NCBI GenBank assembly: GCA_046049865.1
Contig: JBJOQO010000031.1
Coordinates: forward strand, 1 to 33,391
Reading direction: 5' to 3'
DNA from: JANPCX01 sp046049865
GTDB taxonomy: Bacteria; Pseudomonadota; Gammaproteobacteria; Burkholderiales; Burkholderiaceae_C
Length of the DNA stretch: 33,391 nucleotides
Shown here: in pieces, positions 1 to 8,593 of the stretch
Position numbering within the stretch: the first letter of the stretch is position 1
Layout: the number at the start of each line of letters is the position of its first letter
The notes under the pieces: model-generated
What the model was told of the DNA's origin: nothing
What the model saw: only the letters and a program-made list of their open reading frames with translations
The model's database searches: none
Program-made: the position numbers and the translations under genes

Positions 1-327
1 CACCGCTGGGTGCCACCTGAAACCTCCAGCGCACCGAACACTGCACCGGTCAACACCTGATCGTTGATTCGGTCAAGGTGGGTTCGCCGAACGCATACGT
101 TCGGTGACCGCTTACATTCTTCTGAATCGGCGGCTAATGCCAATTGCCTAGTCCAGCGTATGGACTGATTGCCTCCGCATCCGCCTTAGTTCTTCTCGCC
201 GGACTTCGTGATTGCAAAGCGACCGGCGCACGGCCCTACATGGCGTCATCGACTCAGGGCAGTCCAGCTCAGGCATTGGCGTCCACCGTCAGCCGATGGT
301 GGCCCCGCCGATCTGTATTTGCTCGTT
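1..327. other. Gene-free left edge with two short hairpins
   Basis: I find no convincing coding region here: open frames are short and none resembles a known family. Two perfect inverted repeats are visible. One has arms CCGAACG/CGTTCGG around a 4-base loop (87-104), the other arms AGTCCA/TGGACT around a 5-base loop (150-166). Neither is followed by a T-run, so neither is a standard terminator. The segment lies downstream of the mtfA stop codon and could be decayed sequence or part of a feature cut by the window edge. Confidence 0.4.
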
Positions 328-1068
328 TCAGTCCAAGCTGCGTTGATCGAGGCCTTGGCGAAAATACTTCCCTAGCGACTCGTAGAGCATGGGATGGGTC
401 TGCCGCATGGCGTGTCCGGCGACGAAAAACGTCTCGCAGCAGACGGCAAAAAATTCTTCAAGGGATTCACTGCCATATGGATCGATCAGGGCGTCAACGC
501 CCGCATCGACTTGTTCACAAAAAATCTCATAGGCTGTAACGAAACCCGGCAATCGTCGGGACAAACCTTCGCGCATATCTAATACATGTGCGAACTCATG
601 AATCACGACGTTGTAGGGCGACGGATGGTCTTGTTCCGCGTCGAGCATTGCCTGCCAGGTGAGCATCATGGGGCCCCCTTGCATCGCCTCACCGGCGAGT
701 TCGTCCAGGTAGTGATGAACGACGCCCGCCTCGTCTTCGAATACACGGTGTACTGCCACATCACCCGCGTGCATCACGATGCCAACAAAATCGTCATACC
801 CGGACAGACCCAGGTGCAGCACAGGCAAACAGGCCTGTGCTGCCACGGCCACTGCCATCTCATCGGTCACGACAAATCCTCTTGCGCCGTGGAACTCTTT
901 GCTGGACAAAAAAAGGCTGGACAGTTTGCGCAGCTGCTGCTGGTCGCTGGGCGCCAGGTTGCGTAGGAAGGGATAGCGCAGCAAGGTGCCCGTCCACAGC
1001 CGTTCGTCAATGGCGTAGCGCTTAAGCAGTCGCTGCTCGCGCCACTCGTTCCATCGCCGCAACAGCAT
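328..1068 (-). CDS. mtfA: MtfA-family zinc-dependent peptidase (M90)
   Basis: The 246-residue product belongs to the MtfA family of cytosolic zinc metallopeptidases; E. coli MtfA binds the glucose repressor Mlc and has aminopeptidase activity. The zinc-binding HEXXH motif is visible as HEFAH at residues 157-161, followed by the family's HVLDMREG stretch. Further family landmarks are the conserved LHLGLSGYDDF region near residue 84 and the C-terminal EEFFAVCCETFF block. Length is close to the usual 250-265 residues. It starts with ATG only 5 bp after the lpxH stop, so it is probably the distal gene of the ppiA-ppiB-lpxH-mtfA run. Whether it acts on an Mlc-like regulator in this organism cannot be seen from the sequence. 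Confidence 0.88.
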   Translation of the reverse strand: MLLRRWNEWREQRLLKRYAIDERLWTGTLLRYPFLRNLAPSDQQQLRKLSSLFLSSKEFHGARGFVVTDEMAVAVAAQACLPVLHLGLSGYDDFVGIVMHAGDVAVHRVFEDEAGVVHHYLDELAGEAMQGGPMMLTWQAMLDAEQDHPSPYNVVIHEFAHVLDMREGLSRRLPGFVTAYEIFCEQVDAGVDALIDPYGSESLEEFFAVCCETFFVAGHAMRQTHPMLYESLGKYFRQGLDQRSLD

Positions 1069-1073
1069 GCTGG

Positions 1074-1949
1074 TTAACGTCGTGCAGGATGGGTTGCCGC
1101 GCCCGCCATGGACAGCGGTAGCAGGGCTTTTTCCAAGCTCAGGCGGTTGATGCCGCGCGCAGTCAATCGCAGCACTTCGCCTCGTGGTGTTCCACGGCCG
1201 GATTGAGATTGAGCTGATCCGTGTTGTCCATCCAGATCCCAGTCGCTGAGCACATGACGCACAAACCCAGGCGCCATGGGCTCACTGCCGGGTTGATGGG
1301 TGTGCCCGTGAATCAAAGTGGGTGTTCCAGCGGCATGCATCCAAGACACTGCGGCCGTGGTGTCAACGTCGCCTTGAGTTTCCATGGTGGCGTCTGCTTG
1401 CCGCCGCATGCTTTCCGCGCGCATGGCCTTGGCCAGTTCCTGGCGTCTTGCCAAAGGTTGGCTGAGGAAACTTTGTTGCCACTCTTGTGTTCTGACCTCA
1501 GCGCGGAAGGTTTGGTATGGAATATCGGACAAACAAAGTGCATCGCCATGGCACAGCATCAAGCGCTCACCAAAGGCCAGCAGCACGGAGGGGTCAGCCA
1601 AGGCCATCACACCGCATTCACTGAGGAAACTGCTGCCGACGAGAAAGTCGCGGTTGCCTGCCATGAAAGCGACCGTGATTCTGGAGGTGGCCTGGGCCAA
1701 TGCCTCGGTGCATTGGGCTTCGACCCCATGGTGCCGAGAATCGTCGCCCACCCAGGCATCGAACAAATCGCCCAAGATGAATACGGCGTCGGCGGGGGTA
1801 TGCAGCAGGTGTTTTGAGAGTGCAGCGAAGGCCAGCGGTGTACTGCTTGCGAGATGAAGGTCACTGATGAAATCAATCGCTTGCCAATACGGCTGCGCCG
1901 TCACCTCGCAAAAACGAGGCAAGGGCGGCAGGCGTGAATCTGCAGTCAC
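1074..1949 (-). CDS. lpxH: UDP-2,3-diacylglucosamine diphosphatase LpxH
   Basis: LpxH hydrolyses UDP-2,3-diacylglucosamine to lipid X and UMP at the inner face of the cytoplasmic membrane, the fourth step of lipid A synthesis. The calcineurin-like metallophosphatase motifs are all present in order: SDLHL (about residue 30), GDLFD, GNRDF, CHGD and GHTH. The frame stays open upstream to a TTG at 1991, inside ppiB. I prefer the GTG at 1949, which lies 4 bp after the ppiB stop and gives 291 residues; neither start has a strong ribosome binding site. The protein is longer than E. coli LpxH (240 residues) because of an N-terminal lead and a C-terminal tail. Downstream mtfA follows after 5 bp. Confidence 0.9.
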   Translation of the reverse strand: MTADSRLPPLPRFCEVTAQPYWQAIDFISDLHLASSTPLAFAALSKHLLHTPADAVFILGDLFDAWVGDDSRHHGVEAQCTEALAQATSRITVAFMAGNRDFLVGSSFLSECGVMALADPSVLLAFGERLMLCHGDALCLSDIPYQTFRAEVRTQEWQQSFLSQPLARRQELAKAMRAESMRRQADATMETQGDVDTTAAVSWMHAAGTPTLIHGHTHQPGSEPMAPGFVRHVLSDWDLDGQHGSAQSQSGRGTPRGEVLRLTARGINRLSLEKALLPLSMAGAATHPARR

Positions 1950-1953
1950 CAAC

Positions 1954-2460
1954 TCAAACCAAGGTGGCTTTCTCGATGACCACGTCTTCAAGTGGCACGT
2001 CGTCGTGAAAGCCTTTGCGGCCGGTTTTTACGCGTTCAATGGCGTCGACCACGGCCGTTCCGTCAATCACTTTTCCGAACACGGCATAACCCCAACCGGA
2101 CGCGCTTTCTGACTTGAAGTTGAGAAACTCGTTGTCGGTGGCATTGATGAAAAACTGGGCCGTCGCCGAATGTGGATCGGAGGTCCGAGCCATGGCCAAG
2201 GTGTAGCGGTTATTTTTGAGACCGTTGTTGGCTTCGTTGCGGATTTGCGCGTCGGTCGGTTTTTGTTTCATGGTGGCGTCAAAGCCACCGCCTTGAACCA
2301 TGAAACCTTTGATCACGCGGTGGAACACCGTGCCGTCGTAGTGCCCTTTGGCCACATACGCTAAAAAGTTACGAACGGACTCGGGTGCTTTTTCTTCGTC
2401 CAATTCAATGCGAATGACACCGTGGTTGGTTTGCAAGTCAACTTGTTGGGCCATGTTCAT
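1954..2460 (-). CDS. ppiB: Cytoplasmic peptidyl-prolyl cis-trans isomerase (cyclophilin B)
   Basis: This 168-residue cyclophilin accelerates proline isomerisation during folding. It has the FHRVIKGFMVQGGGF core, the MARTSDPHSATAQFFIN block and the GYAVFGKVIDG segment of bacterial cyclophilins. No signal peptide is present, so it should act in the cytoplasm. Its ATG overlaps the stop codon of the upstream ppiA gene as ATGA, which suggests translational coupling; a second ATG lies two codons further in. It is a clear paralogue of the neighbouring exported cyclophilin, so the pair probably arose by local duplication and split between two compartments. Confidence 0.93.
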   Translation of the reverse strand: MNMAQQVDLQTNHGVIRIELDEEKAPESVRNFLAYVAKGHYDGTVFHRVIKGFMVQGGGFDATMKQKPTDAQIRNEANNGLKNNRYTLAMARTSDPHSATAQFFINATDNEFLNFKSESASGWGYAVFGKVIDGTAVVDAIERVKTGRKGFHDDVPLEDVVIEKATLV

Positions 2461-3068
2461 TTCTCCAAAGTGGCGGTTTTGATGAGGATCGGTGTGGTGG
2501 GCATGTTGGGCATGGGGGAGCCTGAGTTGCCGTTGGTTTGAACGGCGCGAATCTTGTCGACAACATCCATACCAACAACCACTTTGCCAAACACAGCGTA
2601 ACCATTGGGCACGGGACCTTCTTGTCCGTTCAGAAAGTCGTTGTTTTTGACGTTGATGAAAAACTGCGAGGTGGCGGAATCAGGCACATTGGTGCGTGCC
2701 ATGGCCACCGTGCCACGGTCGTTTTTCAGGCCGTTGCGGCTTTCAAGCGGGATCGGAGCCTGGGTGGGCTTTTGCTGCACGTTGGCAGTGAAGCCGCCGC
2801 CCTGAATCATGAAGTTGTCGATGACGCGGTGGAAAATGGTGTCGTTGTAGTGCCCTGCTTTGACGTAAGCGAGGAAGTTCTCGACGGACTTGGGGGCTTT
2901 GGCTGCGTCCAACTCAATCACGATGTCGCCTTGCGTTGTGACTAGCTTGACCCGGGGAGCGTCCACCTTCGTGGGTGGCGCGGCACAGGCAGTGGTGATA
3001 ACGAGCAAAGAGGTGGCTGCTACAGCAGACAGCAACATGCGATGAACGGTGCCGAGAAGTTGCTTCAT
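2457..3068 (-). CDS. ppiA: Exported peptidyl-prolyl cis-trans isomerase (cyclophilin A type)
   Basis: The product is an exported cyclophilin of 203 residues when started at the ATG at 3068. The open frame continues upstream to a GTG at 3131, but that start would bury the signal peptide. The N-terminus has a basic start, a hydrophobic stretch (LLSAVAATSLLVITTA) and an ACAA cleavage region. The cysteine there raises the possibility of a lipoprotein, but the lipobox is poor. The cyclophilin core carries FHRVIDNFMIQGGGF and MARTNVPDSATSQFFIN. It probably assists folding in the periplasm. Its stop codon overlaps the ppiB start (ATGA), and a palindromic repeat at 3150-3315 lies just upstream and may include or displace its promoter. 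Confidence 0.9.
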   Translation of the reverse strand: MKQLLGTVHRMLLSAVAATSLLVITTACAAPPTKVDAPRVKLVTTQGDIVIELDAAKAPKSVENFLAYVKAGHYNDTIFHRVIDNFMIQGGGFTANVQQKPTQAPIPLESRNGLKNDRGTVAMARTNVPDSATSQFFINVKNNDFLNGQEGPVPNGYAVFGKVVVGMDVVDKIRAVQTNGNSGSPMPNMPTTPILIKTATLEK

Positions 3069-3149
3069 GGTGGTTGTCGTTGTTTCGGGAAGAGGAGGAC
3101 GAAAGTAGCCGGTGTAGGGGGACGTGAGCACGGGCCTCAGGAATGGGGC

Positions 3150-3315
3150 CTAGTGTCGCGTCAACTCCGAAATGCCGGCATCTCACTTGCCCTCGACCTG
3201 CATCGCGGCGTTGCTCATCGTCGCCATAGCCACTGCTATGACTCCTCTTCACGCCTTGCGCTGCAGGCCGATGGCTGCGTGACATACCGACATTTCAGGG
3301 TTGACGCGACACTAG
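3150..3315. repeat. MITE-like palindromic element, 166 bp
   Basis: The element is bounded by perfect 15-bp inverted repeats: CTAGTGTCGCGTCAA at 3150-3164 and its reverse complement at 3301-3315. The similarity continues inwards for about 22 more bases with a few mismatches, giving arms of roughly 37 bp. Inside are two nested inverted repeats: CCTGCA-type arms flanking the centre, and a central CATAG...CTATG hairpin. No transposase is encoded. The outer CTAG at both ends could be a 4-bp target duplication. It lies between ppiA and the TPR gene. The structure fits a miniature inverted-repeat transposable element; I do not recognise the parent insertion sequence. Confidence 0.75.
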
Positions 3316-3332
3316 AGATTGTCAAGCATTCT

Positions 3333-3926
3333 TCATTGAGATTTCGACCCGACCTTGTTTCCAAGCGAGGTCGCTGTGGTGTCCAGTATCAACTGCAAGG
3401 GTTTCATTTTTTTGGCCAGCACACCCGGGTCGCCACCCGAGGACACGGCATTTCGGTAGGACTCCAGAGCCAGACGTAGATGCACATCACCCAAGTTTTC
3501 GTGCGCCACGGCATATTTGGGGTCGGCGCGGATGGCCGCCTCCAGTGATACCCGTGCCTGTCCCATTTGCCCGTTGGCGGCCTGAAGTACCGCCAAGTTG
3601 TTGTGCGGCTCAGGCAAATTCGGTAGGTCTTCGGTCAAGGCTGTGAATACCGCCATGGCTTGAAGCGATCGACCGCTTTGTGTCAAGGCGGTGCCTTTGA
3701 GAAAGCGCCACTGTGGGTCGAGAGGGCGTGTTTTTAATGCCTCGTCAATGGCAGACAGCGCGCGGTCGGTCTGGCCCGCTTCAACCAATTTAACGGTGGC
3801 CGAGAAACTGGGCGGAGTTGCTGGTGGTGTGTTGTTTTCAGCAACCTGAGCCATGCCCGTTGAACAGCACAGGGCTGTAAGCGCCAGAAAACGCGTTGCC
3901 CATCGAACTAGGTCTGCAGGTGCCAT
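3333..3926 (-). CDS. Exported tetratricopeptide (TPR) repeat protein
   Basis: The 197-residue product has an N-terminal signal-like hydrophobic segment (TRFLALTALCCSTGMAQ, about residues 10-27). TPR helices follow across roughly residues 45-165, recognisable from their AL..P..P and A...L..A spacing (for example the LPEPHNNLAVLQAANGQ and YAVAHENLGDVHLRLA units). TPR domains are protein-binding scaffolds; no catalytic residues are visible. The frame extends to a TTG at 3944, but the ATG at 3926 places the signal peptide properly. It is probably periplasmic. It lies upstream of ppiA in the same direction with the palindromic repeat between them, and is divergent from cysS. The binding partner is unknown. 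Confidence 0.75.
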   Translation of the reverse strand: MAPADLVRWATRFLALTALCCSTGMAQVAENNTPPATPPSFSATVKLVEAGQTDRALSAIDEALKTRPLDPQWRFLKGTALTQSGRSLQAMAVFTALTEDLPNLPEPHNNLAVLQAANGQMGQARVSLEAAIRADPKYAVAHENLGDVHLRLALESYRNAVSSGGDPGVLAKKMKPLQLILDTTATSLGNKVGSKSQ

Positions 3927-4148
3927 GAAGTTTGCTGGGCTCAAAGGATGTACAAATGCCGTTGGAACAAGCGCAAGTGTGCGAGATAACGAACGACCCG
4001 CCCCGGGGACGGCCGCTATACTGACCCGGATTCTAGGGTCTTAAGCTGTACCTATGCATGCGTCATGCTGCCTTAGGATCCATCACTGCATCGGCGCTGC
4101 TGCCGCCGATCCTCATGTCAGCACCCAGTTCGTTATTCCTGTTTCCAA
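3927..4148. promoter_or_regulatory. Divergent intergenic region between TPR gene and cysS
   Basis: These 222 bp separate two divergent genes, so promoters for both must lie here. A TATACT hexamer at 4017-4022 (plus strand) is a fair -10 match, but I see no convincing -35 at the proper distance. A small GACCC/GGGTC inverted repeat follows at about 4023-4040. Nothing else is recognised. Confidence 0.35.
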
Positions 4149-5537
4149 ATGACTTTGCGTTTGTTCAACTCACTGTCTCGCAGTCTTGAGACGTTTGTGC
4201 CCATCGATCCGTCTCACGTTCGCATGTATGTCTGCGGCATGACGGTTTACGACCATTGCCATGTGGGTCACGCTCGTTCCATGACCACGTTCGACCTAGT
4301 CGCGCGCTGGTTGCGGGTGCTTGGCTATAAGTTGACCTATGTGCGCAATGTGACGGACATCGACGACAAAATCATCAAGCGTGCCCTGGAGCGCAACATT
4401 CCCATAAAGCAGCTGACAGATGAAATGACTGCGGCGATGCACGAGGATGCCGATGCGCTTGGAATCCAGCCGCCTGACTTCGAACCCCGTGCGACGGATC
4501 ACGTGTCTGGCATGTTGTCCATCATTCAAACCTTGCAGTACAAGGGGCTGGCCTATCAAAGCAGCAGCGGTGATGTGAACTACGCAGTGAGAAAATTTCC
4601 GGCCTATGGAAAGTTGTCTGGCAAAACGCTGGACCAACTGCGAGCCGGTGAACGGGTGGCCGTGCAAGATGGCAAAGAGGACCCGTTTGACTTTGTGCTC
4701 TGGAAATCGGCCAAAGCGGAAGAACCTGAAGACGCCAAATGGCCCAGTCCCTACGGCCCAGGACGACCTGGCTGGCACATCGAGTGCTCGGCGATGAGTT
4801 GCGCTTTGTTGGGCGAACATTTCGATATCCATGGCGGGGGCCTTGACTTGCAGTTTCCCCACCACGAGAACGAGATCGCCCAAAGTGAAGGGGCCAGCGG
4901 CAAGCCCTATGTGAATTACTGGATGCACAACGGTTTCTTGAACGTGGACAACGAAAAAATGTCCAAGTCCTTGGGCAATTTTTTTACGATCCGCGAGGTG
5001 CTTCAACGTTACGACGGTGAAACCATTCGGTTTCTGATGTTGCGCACCCACTACCGCAGCCCCTTCAATTTCAGCGACGCGCATTTGGATGACGCGCGCA
5101 GTGCCCTCAAGCGCCTGTACACCGCTTTGGATACGCTGGAGCTGCCCGACGAACAAGACATCGATTGGTCCAACACCGCAGCCGCGAAGTTTCGCGACGC
5201 GATGAATGAAGACTTCAATACCCCTGCAGCCTTGGCCGTGCTGTTTGACCTGGCGGGTGAGGTCAATCGCTCGCGATCGATTCAAGCAGGTTTGTTGCTC
5301 AAGCAGTTGGGGGGCACCTTGGGCTTGTTGCAACAAGCGCCGCGCGACTACTTGCAAGATGGCGGTCGTGATGCGGACATCGATCTGGCGCACATCGTTC
5401 AAGATGCCATCACACGACGCGCAGCCGCCAAGGCCGCCCGCGATTTCGCCCTGGCGGATCAAATTCGCAAAGAGTTGCTCAGCCAAGGGGTGGTGTTGCA
5501 AGACTCGCCGCAAGGCACCACCTGGACGAAAGTTTGA
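4149..5537 (+). CDS. cysS: Cysteine--tRNA ligase
   Basis: CysRS charges tRNA-Cys with cysteine in an ATP-dependent class I aminoacylation. The 462-residue protein has the usual length. The N-terminus carries the zinc cysteine in YVCGMTVYD and the HIGH-type signature as HVGH. Further zinc ligands are visible in WHIECSAM and in the GGLDLQFPHHENEIAQ block, and the KMSKS loop reads KMSKSLGN. A DALR-type helical anticodon-binding region follows. It is the first gene of a plus-strand run: its TGA overlaps the ATG of the next gene by one base (TGATG), so the two are probably translated together. Confidence 0.97.
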   Translation: MTLRLFNSLSRSLETFVPIDPSHVRMYVCGMTVYDHCHVGHARSMTTFDLVARWLRVLGYKLTYVRNVTDIDDKIIKRALERNIPIKQLTDEMTAAMHEDADALGIQPPDFEPRATDHVSGMLSIIQTLQYKGLAYQSSSGDVNYAVRKFPAYGKLSGKTLDQLRAGERVAVQDGKEDPFDFVLWKSAKAEEPEDAKWPSPYGPGRPGWHIECSAMSCALLGEHFDIHGGGLDLQFPHHENEIAQSEGASGKPYVNYWMHNGFLNVDNEKMSKSLGNFFTIREVLQRYDGETIRFLMLRTHYRSPFNFSDAHLDDARSALKRLYTALDTLELPDEQDIDWSNTAAAKFRDAMNEDFNTPAALAVLFDLAGEVNRSRSIQAGLLLKQLGGTLGLLQQAPRDYLQDGGRDADIDLAHIVQDAITRRAAAKAARDFALADQIRKELLSQGVVLQDSPQGTTWTKV

Positions 5538-6220
5538 TGTCCACACGCAGCAGCAAGACCGACACAAGCGCCGACCCGGTCGCGCCCGAGGTCACCCCCG
5601 GCTATTGGGATGACGCTTGCAAGCATCTGTCCAAACGCGACCGCGTCATGCGCAAGTTGATTCCGCAGTTTGGTCAAGCGCGTTTGCAAAGTCGAGGTGA
5701 CGCTTTCACGACCTTGGCGCGGTCCATCGTGGGTCAACAAATATCGGTCAAGGCCGCCCAATCAGTGTGGGAGCGTTTTGTGCTGGCGACGCAGTGCAAA
5801 GCCCACCGCATGGAGCCGCAGGCGGTGTTGGGGTTGGAGACGGCCCAGTTGCGTTCAGCGGGGTTGTCGGCTCGTAAGGTGGAGTACCTGAGCGACTTGG
5901 CCCGCCACTTCAGCGATGGTGCGGTGCATGTCGCGCAGTGGCAAACCATGGACGACGAAGCCATCATTGACGAGCTGGTCGCCATCCGGGGCATAGGCCG
6001 CTGGACGGCAGAGATGTTCTTGATTTTTTATCTGATGCGACCCAATGTGATGCCGCTGGATGATTTGGGATTGATCAAAGGCATCAGCTTGAACTATTTC
6101 AGTGGTGAACCCGTTTCGCGGGCGGAAGCCAGGGAAGTCGGTGACGCCTGGGCGCCGTACCGTTCGGTGGCCACTTGGTATCTCTGGCGCAGCCTGGATC
6201 CCGTCCCGGTAGACTATTAA
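5537..6220 (+). CDS. DNA-3-methyladenine glycosylase II family (HhH-GPD)
   Basis: This 227-residue protein is an AlkA-like base excision glycosylase that would remove alkylated purines from DNA. It contains the HhH-GPD fold. A conserved ARSIVGQQISVKAA block lies near residue 58, the helix-hairpin-helix reads LVAIRGIGRWTAEMF (about residues 145-160), and the catalytic aspartate sits in MPLDDLGLIK shortly after. It lacks the N-terminal Ada-like lobe of E. coli AlkA (282 residues), so it is a compact version. The start is the ATG overlapping the cysS stop; a TTG one codon earlier is less likely. Coupling to cysS and accA is probably only operon convenience. Confidence 0.87.
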   Translation: MSTRSSKTDTSADPVAPEVTPGYWDDACKHLSKRDRVMRKLIPQFGQARLQSRGDAFTTLARSIVGQQISVKAAQSVWERFVLATQCKAHRMEPQAVLGLETAQLRSAGLSARKVEYLSDLARHFSDGAVHVAQWQTMDDEAIIDELVAIRGIGRWTAEMFLIFYLMRPNVMPLDDLGLIKGISLNYFSGEPVSRAEAREVGDAWAPYRSVATWYLWRSLDPVPVDY

Positions 6221-6243
6221 CTTCGGCACATAGGATCCATCCA

Positions 6244-7215
6244 ATGAGCAAACGGCATTTTTTAGAGTTCGAGCAGCCTGTGGCTGACTTGGAAAGCAAA
6301 ATTGAAGAACTGCGCTACGTGCAAAACGAATCCGCAGTGGATATCTCGGAAGAGATCGACCGACTGAGTGTCAAGAGCCAACAGCTCACCAAAGACATCT
6401 ATTCCAGTCTGACCCCGTGGCAGGTCACACAAACCGCGCGCCATCCGCAGCGGCCTTATACGCTGGACTACGTTGCCGACATCTTCACTGACTTCCAAGA
6501 GTTGCACGGCGATCGCCACTTTGCAGACGACCAATCCATCGTGGGCGGGTTGGCGCGTTTTAACGGCCAAGCCTGCATGGTGCTTGGGCATCAAAAAGGC
6601 CGCGATACCAAAGAGCGCGGTCTGCGCAACTTTGGCATGTCCCGCCCCGAGGGTTACCGCAAAGCGCTGCGGTTGATGAAGTTGGCCGAAAAATTTGGCA
6701 TTCCGGTGTTCACCTTTGTGGATACACCTGGGGCCTATCCAGGTATTGGTGCAGAAGAGCGCGGCCAATCTGAAGCCATTGGCCGCAATATTTTCGAAAT
6801 GGCACAACTCGAAGTGCCCATCATCACCACCATCATTGGTGAGGGCGGATCCGGTGGTGCTTTGGCCATCAGTGTGGCCGACCAAGTGCTGATGTTGCAG
6901 TACGCTGTTTATTCGGTGATTTCGCCGGAAGGCTGTGCTTCCATTTTGTGGAAAACCGCTGAAAGAGCGTCCGATGCTGCTGAAGCCCTGGGTATCACAG
7001 CACACCGCCTGAAAGCCCTGGGGTTGGTTGACAAAATCGTGAACGAACCCGTGGGTGGTGCGCAGCGCGATCCGAAACAAATGTCGGCCTACCTCAAACG
7101 CGCGCTCAACGACGCGCTGCGCCAAGTCAGTGACCTCAAGGTGAAAGAGCTGCTGCAGCGTCGTTACGAACGTTTGCAGTCCTATGGTCGTTTCACCGAC
7201 ACCACTGAGCGCTAA
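6244..7215 (+). CDS. accA: Acetyl-CoA carboxylase carboxyltransferase subunit alpha
   Basis: AccA pairs with AccD to move the carboxyl group from biotin-carrier protein to acetyl-CoA, giving malonyl-CoA for fatty acid synthesis. The 323-residue protein matches family length and carries the crotonase-like carboxyltransferase landmarks HQKGRDTKE, RNFGMSRPEGYRKA, FVDTPGAYPG and GEGGSGGALAISVAD. I chose the ATG at 6244, which begins MSKRHFLEFE and has an AGGA-type ribosome binding site upstream; an in-frame extension to 6175 runs into the preceding gene. It is the third gene of the cysS run. accD is not in this window. Confidence 0.96.
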   Translation: MSKRHFLEFEQPVADLESKIEELRYVQNESAVDISEEIDRLSVKSQQLTKDIYSSLTPWQVTQTARHPQRPYTLDYVADIFTDFQELHGDRHFADDQSIVGGLARFNGQACMVLGHQKGRDTKERGLRNFGMSRPEGYRKALRLMKLAEKFGIPVFTFVDTPGAYPGIGAEERGQSEAIGRNIFEMAQLEVPIITTIIGEGGSGGALAISVADQVLMLQYAVYSVISPEGCASILWKTAERASDAAEALGITAHRLKALGLVDKIVNEPVGGAQRDPKQMSAYLKRALNDALRQVSDLKVKELLQRRYERLQSYGRFTDTTER

Positions 7216-7270
7216 GACCTGAGTCGCCGTACCAGGGCTCTGAGTCAGCCTCAAGCGCGGGGCAGTTGAT

Positions 7271-8593
7271 ATGTCAACAGACCCTCATCACCGGCCTGTG
7301 GTCGCTGTGGCCTACAGCGGTGGCCGCGACTCCACCGCACTCTTGCATGCCACGTGGCGCGCGGCGCAGGACGAGGGTGGCTGGACTGTGCTGGCACTGC
7401 ATGTTCACCATGGATTGAGCAAGCAAGCGGACGCGTGGTTGGCGCATGCGCGACAACAGTGTGCGCAGTGGGCGTCCAAGGGAGCGCCGCTGTTTTTTGA
7501 ATCGCGGCGCATTCAGGTTCGGCCAGAAAGCGGTGAAAGTATCGAGGCCTGGGCGCGGCGTGAGCGTTACCGTGCTTTGACCGAGATGGCCCGTGCCGCG
7601 GGTGCCGATGTGGTGCTGCTGGCACACCACCGCCAAGACCAAGCAGAAACATTCTTGCTGCAAGCCTTGCGTGGTGCAGGGGTGGCCGGTTTGGCCGCCA
7701 TGCCCAAGCAGGCCGAGCGTGACGGTGTGGTCTGGTGCCGCCCTTGGTTGCAACGTTCGCGTGAAACGATTGAACACTATGTTCGGCTGCACCGCTTGAC
7801 CTATGTCGACGACGACAGCAACACCGACACCCGGTTCGCCCGCAACCGCTTGCGCTCATTGGTTTGGCCCGCGTTAACGCAGGCGTTTCCGCAGGCGCAG
7901 GAGTCGCTTGCCGACGCAGCGACCTGGGCCCAGCAAGCCCTGGATGTGACGCAAGAACGGGCGGACAACGATCTGGCGCTGGTGGCCCCCGATGGTCACA
8001 CCCTGCAGTTGGGGCCTTGGCTTGAGCTGACGCTTGCTCGGCGCAGCAATGCCTTCCGGGCTTGGGTGTTGAAGGTGTCAGGTCAGGCGGCATCGTCGGC
8101 ACTGATTCAACGTTTGCTTGTCGAACTGCCAGAGCAGGGAAGTGCGACTTGGTCCCACGCCGGTGGTGGGTTGCGTCGTTATCGGGCGAACTTATCCTGG
8201 AGCGCGACGGAGCCAAACGTCACCGAGCGTTTGGCTGGGCAGCCACGTGGCCAACTTCGCGTGCGCCGCGCAGGCACCTATCGGCTGGCAGATTGGGGTG
8301 GCCAGTTGCGCGTTCAACGTGTCGCGCAAAACGGTATTCCCATGGCCTGGCTGGGCGAACTGGCCCTTTTGCCGCGAACCGGTGGGGAGCGCTTTCAAGC
8401 GGGTTTGGGCAGACCGCCACGCAGCCTGAAGAAGCAGTTTCAGGCGGCGGCTGTACCGGACTGGGAGCGAAATGGTCCCTTGATCTACAGCGGTGGTCAG
8501 CTGATTTTTGTGCCCGGCTTGGGGCTGGATGCCCGTGTTCTGGCCTTACCCGGTCAGGCCCAAGCCATGCTCTTTTGGGAGCCGTTGGATTGA
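7271..8593 (+). CDS. tilS: tRNA(Ile)-lysidine synthase
   Basis: TilS modifies C34 of the CAU-anticodon tRNA-Ile to lysidine, switching it from Met to Ile identity. The PP-loop ATP-binding motif SGGRDS lies at residues 16-21, and HVHHGLS follows in the catalytic domain. A conserved VLLAHHRQDQAET block and a CRPWL segment complete the N-terminal N-type ATP pyrophosphatase domain. The C-terminal substrate-binding domains extend to 440 residues, typical of the longer proteobacterial form. It follows accA after a 55-bp gap. TilS is normally essential. Confidence 0.94.
   Translation: MSTDPHHRPVVAVAYSGGRDSTALLHATWRAAQDEGGWTVLALHVHHGLSKQADAWLAHARQQCAQWASKGAPLFFESRRIQVRPESGESIEAWARRERYRALTEMARAAGADVVLLAHHRQDQAETFLLQALRGAGVAGLAAMPKQAERDGVVWCRPWLQRSRETIEHYVRLHRLTYVDDDSNTDTRFARNRLRSLVWPALTQAFPQAQESLADAATWAQQALDVTQERADNDLALVAPDGHTLQLGPWLELTLARRSNAFRAWVLKVSGQAASSALIQRLLVELPEQGSATWSHAGGGLRRYRANLSWSATEPNVTERLAGQPRGQLRVRRAGTYRLADWGGQLRVQRVAQNGIPMAWLGELALLPRTGGERFQAGLGRPPRSLKKQFQAAAVPDWERNGPLIYSGGQLIFVPGLGLDARVLALPGQAQAMLFWEPLD

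Noticed and set aside
144..539. 131-residue plus-strand open frame at the left edge
   Set aside because: It overlaps the 3' end of mtfA antisense, has no family resemblance I can defend, and its start lacks a ribosome binding site.
4296..5567. 423-residue open frame antisense to cysS
   Set aside because: It mirrors the codon structure of the well-supported cysS gene, has no recognisable domain and no separate promoter or ribosome binding site.
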